Of a DNA stretch of 64,000 nt, positions 39,326 through 48,922 are shown piece after piece; position 1 is the first letter of the stretch, and each line of letters begins with the position of its first letter. Location: NCBI RefSeq assembly GCF_012273895.1, contig NC_052117.1, forward strand, positions 4,410,406-4,474,405, in the 5' to 3' direction. The translations under genes were made by a program, and so were the position numbers. The notes below the pieces were generated by a model. That model was not told where the DNA came from. It saw nothing but the letters and a program-made list of their open reading frames with translations, and ran no database searches. The stretch is from Zerene cesonia. Lineage: Eukaryota > Arthropoda > Insecta > Lepidoptera > Pieridae.

Positions 39326-42179
39326 TAATAAAAATTCCAATAACAAGTAGGTTCCTTTATTTTAAAATTATCAAACGCCCACCACACTTTATAATCATGG
39401 ATACACAATAGATGCCCCCCTAATCCTCTAGTATCCTCCTTATCTAAGTCAGTTATACAGGTCCAATACTGCACTGGGCCGGAACCTCTTCGTTGCCAAT
39501 GTGCTGCTGTGCTTACACCGAATCTCATACGATCCGTCATATTGTGGAAGTAAAACACGCGGTCTGGATCGTGCGCCTTTAGTGATATGTTTTCTATGTT
39601 CCGAACACTGCAATTAATAAAGATCAGAATAAGATGGCATACAAAATTACAACTAACTTTTTTATGGCACGTTTTTACAAAAGGTATATTTTTTATCGGA
39701 TAAATGGTTTATGTCTCTTCTCCACAGAGACAGACACGGGCGGATCGACAGATAGAGTTTTTTCATAATTTATAATATTAGTAGAGACTTTCTTCAAAAG
39801 TAGAAATCGAGAAATAATAGTTATTAGTATAACTCTCTATGAAGAAGTGGTAGTTAATCTTAGTTACAGTTACAGTTGGTAATCTTACCCAAAACTTTGT
39901 GAACAAACAGTAGTCAAATAATCACTATCAGATTGTCCATACACGTCAAAGACAATATGTTTCGCCTGCGCAAATGTTCTGTAAAGGCATTGTTTGTCCC
40001 CAGGACGCCTCACTCGTAACTCGGCTTGCAGGCTTTTGCCTTTTGTGGTAAATGTTAGAGGTTTTAATCGTGACCTTGAATGTGCGTGAAATATTAAATA
40101 CTGAACTGCTTAATGCCTATAAAGTATTTACGACTCTGTTCTTACACATTGAATATTAGTAAAAAATCAAAATACAATTGCATAGATTGAACATATATTG
40201 GTTATCAACGTATTAATCTTGCCAAATTATCAATATACACGTTATATGAGTAATTTACACTTTATATGATGCATACTAAAAAACTTACAATGTCAAAGGA
40301 GGTTCTTGAAAACTCCATTCAGGGAGATGCTTTATCAATGTCTCTGGTATTTGAATATGGGTGAAATGCGGCGATGTATGCGAAAGATATCGTGCAACAA
40401 GGTTTACTGTTTCCAAATCAAGTGACAGACACATGAGTAAGTGGCCATTTGCGATTTCTGTTTCAGGAAATAATGGACGTTCACCTAAAAACATTATTCG
40501 AAAATATTTTTCTTAACATTATCTAATTATAGGTATATAGCGTGTGGGCATTCAAGTATTGGAGCTGCGGAAGTGTATGTTCGAGTCCCGACATAAGTTT
40601 GAGTTATAGTTTGTTATATGAAGTGAAGTGAAGTGTTTTCTGTGAATTAAGTGATTTAAATTATTATTGTGAATTTAATAAAAGTATAAAATTCCGTGTG
40701 TCTATTGCTGCTCGAAGTTACCCAAGATGCCTAATGTGGAAGACTTAATCAGCACACAGCCCTATACTCCAGCCTGAGCTGACATATATATATATATATA
40801 TAGGTAACTTAGCGATACCTTTAAGTTCTTACTATATAAACTTACGTTTTAAATTTATAAGGCCTGGGACAGTATGGCCGATCCACACACCTCCAACTTC
40901 ATCAGCCATAAGAACACCATGTGCGGCGGAACCTAGATTTTTACTATCCTTTTTTCTGTCATAAATCGCTATAGCTATATGATCTGAATATGTCGGCTGA
41001 AATATCAAAGATGTCTCGCACATTACATCTGCCATCAAAATGAGACTTAACTTTTTCTAGTAAGTCACCATTCATGAATAGCAAAACCCGAGAATTACTA
41101 ATGTTTTTTTCGGATGGCACAAGATTAATATACCTATACAAGTGCAATATACCTCTAACTTAATTTGTCCATGACATAAAATAGTTAAAAGAAAAAGATA
41201 TCGCATTCCAAATGTGTCACGGAAAATGTGACAGAAATTAATATCATTTAATAATAGATCCAAATCAATGAACCAAAAATGTAGCTTATAAAAAAAAGCA
41301 AATTTTACTTTTCATTAGAGCTGAGATAAAAGAACATAACATACCCTAAAAATAGGCGATACAGTGTGTTGTAATAGAGAATTGGAATTAATATTCGTAT
41401 GTGGATAAGAGGCACGCCACCTGCCGGGCTGGTCCGAAGTTATAAAGGTAAAGTTTCGACCCAAACGCATGTATGGTATTATTTCAGTCGGCGGCTTGTA
41501 AATGAACCACCTAGAATCAATTGTTAATATGACATATCCCAACTTCAATGCATAGTATAAAACAAAGTCGCTTCTGTCCATATGTATGATTAAATCTTTA
41601 AAACTGTGCAACAGATTTTGATGGGCAAAGGATTTTTTTTCTTAATAGACAGTGATCCAAGAGGAAGGTATTCAAGGTATCCAAGAGGAAGGATATGTAT
41701 AAAACCATCTATTAAACTACTCCGAATTTAACGCGAGCGAAGCCGTGGTCAAAAGCTAGTATATTACAAATGCAAAAGTAACTGCGTCTGTCTTCTTCAA
41801 GCTCCAACCACTGAACCGATTTGAATGAAATTTGGTACAGAGATAATTTGTAACACGAGAAATGACATAGGGATCAATATGGGACCGAGGGAAAAACCCC
41901 GCAACTGCTCAATAAATAGTAGAAAAAAGTTATATACGTTTTAGTTCATTAATAATGTAACACTAGTGTGACTCTTAAATATTACCAACTTTCGATTAAA
42001 GCCTGAATACTACGTAACACAATATTTTTTACAACTTACGAATCAATGGGTATATTATCATTATCTCTGCAATGGAGGTTTAAATAGTTCCATCCTTCTA
42101 CATCCAAACCATATGTAAAATTAGACCAATAAATTGAAATAACCAAATAAATAACAATGAAATACGAAATATTGTTCAT
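39325..42179 (-). CDS. DNase II-like paralogue lacking both catalytic HxK motifs
   Basis: Seven exons, read from the minus strand: 42040-42179, 41345-41510, 41134-41284, 40846-41028, 40289-40484, 39889-40074 and 39325-39607 (1305 nt, 434 aa). The N-terminus has a hydrophobic secretory signal (about 1-24). Intron phases match the neighbouring DNase II at each shared junction, and the shared VRNIE motif falls at residue 342 in both. Recognisable family blocks are CRDND...WFIYKPP, HGVLMAD...GVWIGHTVPG and YWTCITDLD...GGHLLC. The first catalytic motif (GHTKG in the sister) is SAAHG (186-190), and the second (DHSK) is DRMR (366-369), so nuclease activity should be lost. The final intron of the sister gene is absent. 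Exon 3 is uncertain: the phase-compatible choice given is weakly family-like, while a more family-like peptide (about 41079-41138) lies in another frame. A secreted non-catalytic binding protein is one possibility; a decaying copy is another. Confidence 0.75.
40555..40800 (+). mobile_element. SINE-like repeat with (TA)n in an intron of the DNase II-like gene
   Basis: A B-box-like TATGTTCGAGTCCCGACA follows a degenerate tRNA-like head. Next come (GAAGT)n at 40621-40634, CCCAAGATGCCTAATGTGGA and a (TA)n run at 40783-40802. Confidence 0.4.
41553..41759 (+). mobile_element. Non-autonomous Helitron (AAACAAAGTCGCTT subfamily)
   Basis: Shares TATAAAACAAAGTCGCTT, CAAGAGGAAGG, AAACTACTCCGAATTTAACG and a GCGAAGCCG...AAAAGCTAG tail with 61117-61288. 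It lies in intron 1 of the DNase II-like gene and ends at 41759. Confidence 0.7.
41761..41930 (+). mobile_element. Helitron-like fragment abutting the previous element
   Basis: ATTACAAATGCAAAAGTAAC, CCACTGAACCGATTTGAATG, AAATTTGGTACAGAG and GACCGAGGGAAAAACCCCGC blocks follow directly after a CTAGT terminus. Confidence 0.5.
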
Positions 42180-42782
42180 GACTTTACAAAACCATTTGAG
42201 AGTATTTCTTTTTTATAGCGTCGTAAAATATAAGTAAATTTAACGCTTGTGCTTGCTTTCGAAATGTGTACTAAAATCGAGTTTTGTAGAAACATTAAAA
42301 AACGTATTGTACAGAAATTTCGTATATTCATTCTAAATCAATGTAAAGATAATCATTCATCTTATTATTAAAAAGGTTAATTATAAAAGTTTGAGCATTT
42401 TATCAAAAACAAGAATCCTTATAAATAAAATAAGATTGAAAGGCTTATTCTTAACCTCAATCCGAAATATCACTCGAAGTAATGTGAAATACATTATATC
42501 TGTAAACATTCGAAAAATGTTTGTATTCTATATTATTTCTTAACTAAATTTGATCGATATGGAAATGCCTTAAATGCAATAATAATGACTAATTTCTTGA
42601 ATAAGTATTTGCAATAAAACATATCATACAAAACTATCTCATACTTAGTCATATCAAATTCTATCCCGTTTTTTTCCTCGTTCAAAAATGTTTGTTATAG
42701 CCTTAAATCACTATATCTAATATTTACAATTTCCTTAATCTACATTTATCACAGTAAATCTTAATTTAGAATTACTTATAAA
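42180..42782 (-). other. 603-base spacer between the tandem DNase II genes
   Basis: It is AT-rich and lies between the stop codon of the active DNase II and the start codon of its divergent copy. It must hold the 3' end of one gene and any promoter of the other. I found no AATAAA on the minus strand here (only GATAAA- or AATAAG-like variants) and no clear initiator. Confidence 0.5.
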
Positions 42783-45700
42783 TTAATTACAAGTTTGGAC
42801 AGATTCGATGAGATGCGCGAAATTTCCCCACAGTATTGGCCCCGAAGTACACACAGTACCGCCACCGCGTGATTCTTGTGGTAACTGTAATAAATATTAA
42901 ATATTTAACAAAATATTATAGTTATTTATTATTTAATGTCACATGTTACCATGTGGAGTATGATCAAACTTAAAATGTTTGATTTATATTATTTCAATTA
43001 CGATAAACGACCAACTGGATGGAGCCGAGGCGTACAACTAGTATAAATATATATATCTCAAGGGTGACTGACTAACATAGTGATCTATCAACGCACAGCC
43101 AAAACCACTAGACGGATCAGGCTCAAATTTGGCATGCAAATAGATGTTATGACATCCGCTAAGAATGGATTTCGATAAATTCTACGCCCAAGATAAAATA
43201 GGGGATGAAAGTTTGAAAATTTATTAAGACCGCGCGGGCGAAGCTGCGGGCAACAGCTAGTAATATAATTTCTCACCGCTCTATTAATATCTCCGACGCA
43301 GACCCAATAGTCGGCGACCTTAGTGTCTTGACTGTTGTGCATCTTGTGCGCGACCGCAACCGCCCACTTCGAGTGGTCGTTGTGTGACGTGAACGACATC
43401 TTGGCTATTGGGAACTTGAGACGCTCGATGTTTCTCACTCTGCGGAATTTAACGTGAAAGTATATAAAAAAGTAAAGTAAATTTAGAAATTGAAGTCTTT
43501 TTAACGTATTTTAAACGCGATTTATTCACTTTATAACGAGCGTAAAGTGTTCGAAACGTCGGGTTAATAACATAATGAATAAATCCCGTTTAAAATGCGT
43601 TAAACAGTGTTTAATTTTTAAATGTAAAATAATTTGAAGTATGCAAAATCATACCAATACATGAAAAAATTAATCTAACACTACTCAAAGAGGAATTCTT
43701 TAACAGTAACATAAGTAAATTAAAAAAAACGGCTCAACATAACATAATAACTCGTAGCGTAACTAAAGCTACGCTGCAGCTCCCATCTTATAAGAACATT
43801 CACGGAAAAAGAACCCTAAATTACATTATACCCAGTCTCATTAACCAAATACCTAAATCTATAATGGAATCAATAACGCACAAAAATCTGAAAACCAAAC
43901 TAAAACATTTCCTTTATAGAAAACATAAATAGCTCAACATAATTAAATATAAATATGATCCATGCAAAACGAAAAAAGTAAATAAAAAATAAATACAAAA
44001 AAAAATAAAAATAAAAATACGAATATTAAATACATATATAAAGTTAAATAAAATAAATAAAACATATAAATAACAAACATGTTATAAAAACCTATGCAGG
44101 ACGTTTTAGCATTATCTTTATAACAAAAAAAAAAAAAAGCTCGAACTTGAAATTTAAGAACTTAATTAATCTTAACTTAACTTAACTTAATCCATGTGGC
44201 AAAGCGATAAGTACGATATTAAAAAGTACCTATGCAAATAACGTTATAATACATTATAGATTATTTGCTAAAGGGAACATCCTGTACATCATTCCGATAC
44301 GCTACTATTGTATTCACGGCCAGCAAGGTCACCGATGTCGCTCGTCATTAATATTTTATCTACCCGCATTGAGAGTGAAAATAATTAAAAGAAACATATG
44401 TAGTGGTCGTTGGCTTATGGTGCACGGAGAAACTTGAATAAGTTTATGTTTGCATCATTTATAAATGTTCATTAGTTATGTAATAAATACCAATAAATAA
44501 AAAAAAAAAAATCGCGTAAAATCAAACACAAGAAAATACAAAGAAAAGTCAAGTCACACAGATCGCAAGTCAAACTAAAATGTAAGACATTCAGATGTCT
44601 TACATTTTAGTATATTTTATATTATAAAACACAATAAACTGAAAAATAAAAATGTCCAAATTGCCCATTTTTAAATGAAATCCCGAAGATAGGATGTATA
44701 AGAATAAATTTTGAATACTACAAGTTATAACAGTAAGTTTGACAAAATATAAAGAATTTTGAAACAAAAAAATATTGGCGTGACATGTAATGACTATTAT
44801 GCGTCAGTATTGCCTCTGAAACCTTTAGCACTGTAGTACATGATACATTGGGTGTTTTAACCTTAAACATCAAACAACTCACTGAAAGTTCCTATTGCAT
44901 TCGGAGTCCAAAGTGCCGGGTCCATTCGTCCAAGACTCAACCAGTAAGTCAGACTGTAACACTTCAGCCACCAACCCACTGTATAAATCATCATTGAACA
45001 TCGCACTCTTTGCGAAGGAGAGAAATTTACGGCCGACAAGCGTTTCAAAACTTTCTATGTGATACCTTAAAACAATGTTTTCATTAATAAAATCCTGCCT
45101 GTTATGTCAAAATAACATCCTCATGTTTGCATGTATTTTTTTAATTATAACAGAACATTAATAACTTGGTCCCTAGGATTCCGTCATAGGAATAAGTTTC
45201 TTCCATTGACATTATTATAAAAAAAAATTATCGTATTATACATGACTATGAGTATTATAATGTAAATAGATAATATAACAAAATAATAATGAATGAATCA
45301 CTGGTCTGTGACTAAGTGTAATGACCTAATCTATTAAATTTATGATTCACATTGAAATTTACACTTATTTGTTTATAAACTTATTAGAATTATAATACTT
45401 TGATTCCTTTGCTACCCTGCATTGCCCTGCTCTAATAGATGAAATATTGTTAATACATTACCATGGAGAAGAGTCAACTGTTTTGTTCCTTATAACATCA
45501 ACTAAATTTGGAAGTTCACTATCAAACTCCTGTGGTATACGATGGAATACAATCAAAGGCTCGTTGTATTTTAACTGGGTGCCAATTTGGTTCAGTGTGG
45601 AGGTTTGGACAGACACACAGAGAAACGATTGACCATACTTCATACCGGTTGCTGGATAGCTGTATGAGCTTACATTGAGTCCATTCACTGAAATATAAAA

Positions 45701-47831
45701 TAACAATTTGTGAGAAATTCAATATTCAATCACTATGTATACCTATCTAATATGGATTCATTACTAACTTATATATATTCTAATTATAAAAGCATATGAA
45801 AGGTATTTTATCCTGAATCATTGGCAACTAATAAGAAAAGGCAAGCTATTTTATTAATCATAATTTTATTATTCATTATTTAGTATTAACCTACTTCCTT
45901 ATTAATGACTTTTAGCTTTGAAACAATAAAAAACAACAAATACAAGGGGTATTTAAATTGATAAAATAACTTACTATCAGGTATAGGTGGAAAACGAGGT
46001 ACAGAATGAACAAGCCATAATGAGGTGAATTTATCTCCAAGTATGACACCCTTTGTATGACCACTCTCCACCCTATTTTTCATAAACTTCGAATGCATTT
46101 TACACATCTCAGCCAAATCGTAGTCATCATAATATTTGTCACCAAGCTTAAACTTCTTATATTTTCTGACGGTTGATTGTTTCTGCTGCCCTGAAAATAT
46201 GGGAAATTTTAATTTAATAGTTTCATTGAAAAACATCTGCATTTATATGTGGCTAATTGCTAATAAATTCTCATAATAAAAAATTAATATATCAGTAAAG
46301 AAAATATTTCATCATGACAAAGACTGTTCTAGTGATGAAGACTGTTACCAATGAACAATACAAAAGATATACTGCAAAATACTGAGAATCACCTACAACC
46401 ACTATTCTCTTCATCATTTGTTAAGGCACAAATTAACATGTAGATGTAATTCTCATTTTTTCTCATGTTTTGTAAAATTTGTGTCAAAATTCAAATAGTC
46501 ATACTTAAGTAATAAATTATTATACTGGAACTTTAAAGGCAACAATTTGCTCTCATGATTACAACTTGAAATCATAACCTCAATCTTCTTGTAAACTGTT
46601 ATTAATGCACTTATATTATGAGTTCACACCATATATTATGAGTTCTCCTATACAAATATCACAAACAGAGTTTAATTGATACTAAAACTACAAAACAATA
46701 TCCTTCCTACTAATATTATAAATGCGAAAGTTTGTGAGGATGTGTGTGTGTTTGTTGCTCTCTCACGCAAAAACTACTGAACTAATTGCAATTAAATTTG
46801 GTATGTAGACAGCTGGACAACTGGAATTACATATTAGCAACTTTTTAACCCTTGTCTTAAAGCATTTATGAAAACTTGAATATACCTTTCTTGCTCCTTG
46901 AATACATCTCTGCCACTGTTTGCAATATATCTGGTTGGTGTTCTGTAGCAGGTGGCTGGTCATTGTATACTAAAGAAATTATGTTCTTATCCTGGCAATA
47001 GAAAATGTTTTAGATGTATACATTTGTTATAGATTCACATAACTTAAAATAGACTGTATAAATGTATGGAAATGAAATTGTCATGATTATTTTATGTCTT
47101 TCCTATTTTACACCCAGTGGCCAGGATGATGTCATCATGTCTTCATCTATCTACCTATATATCTAAAACATCATAAAGTAGATTTACCTGATATAGTGGT
47201 GCCAGAGTTTTCCCAACCATTGATCTTGGGTCGCCAATAGACAAATCAGACATTATCCACCCCCCTCTCAATTTAGATGGTGTTAAATGCATGTAAGCTA
47301 CCCCTCTTCTTACTAGCGGGTTTAAGTGGTTCTTCTCTCTGGGTAATTTATACACATAGAACCTAAAAATAGCTTTTATATATACCTACATACAAATAAA
47401 CATACTGTATACATCTTCATTAACAGATATAATATAATAGAAAGCTAAAGCTATTATTGAATAATCTATATGAAAAATATTATGAAAGATAAAAATTTGC
47501 CTCTATATTTTTTACTATTTTATTTAAGCTTTCTTTAGTATTTTTAAAAATAATTTCATTAAAAATATACTTAAAGATTCATTCATTTATATTTTACTCA
47601 TTAATAGCCTGTTACAATTTATATTTATTTTCAAAGGTCAGCTAGATAATTTATCTACAAAGGCTTCCATTTTATATGACTACACATAAAGAAAAATCAA
47701 AGCTGTAGAACTTACCAATCTACCGGTTCCCCTCTTTCATTTCGACACTGAGGTGTTAAAGCTAAAGTGCAAGATACAAATATTACTAACACTAAACTCA
47801 GCCAACTAAAAATTATACGTGTTGATTCCAT
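42783..47831 (-). CDS. DNaseII: Deoxyribonuclease II (secreted/lysosomal acid DNase)
   Basis: Eight exons on the minus strand: 47716-47831, 47188-47362, 46886-46991, 45975-46190, 45462-45687, 44883-45065, 43277-43439 and 42783-42884. They total 1287 nt (428 aa) and all junctions are GT-AG and in frame. A signal peptide occupies about 1-24, with likely cleavage before LTPQC. Family blocks appear in the expected order: CRNERGEPVDWFYVYKLP (29-46), YNDQPP (106-111), GHTKG (176-180, first HxK), WLVHSVPRFPP (191-201), YPATG...GQSFLC, FAKSAMFNDDLY, DHSKWAV (362-368, second HxK) and RGGGTVC (401-407). Both catalytic His/Lys pairs are present, so the enzyme should be active. DNase II cleaves DNA at acid pH in lysosomes, typically that of engulfed apoptotic cells, leaving 3'-phosphates. 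An insert of about 40 residues, rich in Lys, Tyr and Asp, precedes GHTKG. A divergent tandem copy follows 603 bases downstream. Confidence 0.92.
43056..43260 (+). mobile_element. Non-autonomous Helitron in the last DNase II intron, complete ends
   Basis: Starts TCTCAAGGGTGACTGACTAA and ends GCGAAGCTGCGGGCAACAGCTAG, flanked by A (43055) and T (43261). It makes up about half of the 392-bp intron 42885-43276. A further CTAGT tail (43010-43041) lies just before it. Confidence 0.8.
43478..43630 (+). repeat. Foldback-type repeat, left part interrupted by a LINE
   Basis: Arms of about 48 nt at 43478-43528 and 43575-43623 are imperfect inverted copies (CGCGATTTATTCA / TGAATAAATCCCG). They enclose GAGCGTAAAGTGTTCGAAAC. 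The expected right flank resumes at 44512. Confidence 0.65.
43633..44511 (+). mobile_element. LINE 3' end with C-terminal reverse-transcriptase-protein remnant
   Basis: An open frame from 43633 to the TAG at 43930-43932 encodes about 99 residues without a start codon. They resemble the C-terminus of CR1/Jockey-type ORF2 (...NIITRSV..., GKRTLNYIIPSLINQIP, LKTKLKHFLYRKHK). An A-rich 3'UTR follows and ends in a poly(A) run at 44500-44511. It is 5'-truncated, lies in the sense orientation within DNase II intron 6 (antisense to the gene), and interrupts a foldback repeat. Confidence 0.75.
44574..44611. repeat. Perfect 17-bp hairpin in DNase II intron 6
   Basis: Left arm 44574-44590 (ACTAAAATGTAAGACAT), loop TCAG, right arm 44595-44611, exactly complementary. 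Confidence 0.95.
46705..46850 (+). mobile_element. Short Helitron, 3' truncated, in DNase II intron 3
   Basis: Head TCCTACTAATATTATAAATG and the AATTGCAATTAAATTTGGTA block are present. The CTAG end is missing and the element stops about 35 bases before exon 3. Confidence 0.75.
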
Positions 47832-48699
47832 CGTTTCCACAGACAAAGTAATAGGAGCCAAAGGAAACTCAAATTGTTAGTTATTTATGATGTCACGTAT
47901 TACGACGCCTTGCGCTTGCGTTTCATTAAAACAATGAAAAGTTTACAAACATAGCAAATTAATTGGTGCCGAATCTACCACTTAATAAACAACGGAATGA
48001 AGTCATTGTATATAACGATATTCATGTATGAGTTTCAAACAAAACAAAGCTGTTGATAATTGGATGTTTATATGTTTGATACCAAACAAATAAATATTCA
48101 AATTTTGAAATTGACACTTCTCCAATTCGTCCTGTCAGATTTTCAATGTCAAAGTGATGCGCAAGAGTTGATTTAGTCTATACTTAGTAACTTAAATCCA
48201 AATAAAGTTATGGTCATACAGTTGTCTATAACTTGATCGTATAATTAAAATCAAAATCGGTATTTATATATCTAAATCTGCTCAGTTATTTTTTTTTTGT
48301 TGCTGCAATAGTCCAATTATATTTAATGTACTTCTTGTATTGTAAAGCTGATTCGTAATTTTTTGTTAAAGTATTCTAAATAAATAGTGTTATGTTGTAT
48401 TCATAACATTAAATAATATTGTAATTCTGCCATATTGTCATAATTACAATAATATAGCTAAATTTGTAAATTGAATAAATATAAAATGAATCGATGAATA
48501 TTGGTATAAAAATATGTTACATGAAATAATTAAATGTATGTATGTATGTGTACTTACTCCTACAAATTTGTTATTTATAATTCTAGTATTTATAAACCCT
48601 TGGCGCAGATAGCATGGGATCGGGCTCAATTTCATAAATAATATTGTATGTACCGCCGCTTTTTTGTTAAATAAAGAAGACGTATATTTAAAAATATTG
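47832..48699. other. Spacer between ALDH6A1 and DNase II
   Basis: AT-rich spacer holding the DNase II 5' flank and the ALDH6A1 3' end. It includes a (TATG)n stretch at about 48535-48552. I see no gene in it. Confidence 0.5.
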
Positions 48700-48705
48700 T
48701 TTATT
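48700..48705 (-). terminator. ALDH6A1: Candidate distal poly(A) signal of ALDH6A1
   Basis: AATAAA on the minus strand, about 220 bases past the stop codon. A second AATAAA (48927-48922) overlaps the stop codon itself and is too early to be an obvious sole signal. Confidence 0.3.
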
Positions 48706-48922
48706 TCCAAAGTATAAGTATTAAGCTTTATAAAAATATAATGCATTTACCAATCACAGTTTATGGAAGACGCAGCGATAACAAAAAAACAATAAAAAAT
48801 AAAAAAAAAACAAACATTTATAAATGCTTTATGACACTTTTTCTTAGACAAAATGCTCTGAACACTATTTCTTACACCTAGTCGGAAGTAATTCGTATTA
48901 CAAATGTATTACATTATGCATT

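Noticed and set aside
41072..41263. Separate small gene on the - strand
   Set aside because: It overlaps the ambiguous exon 3 region of the DNase II-like gene and is treated there rather than as its own gene.
39325..47831. One long DNase II gene instead of two
   Set aside because: Each half has its own signal peptide, complete set of family blocks and stop codon, so they are two tandem genes.
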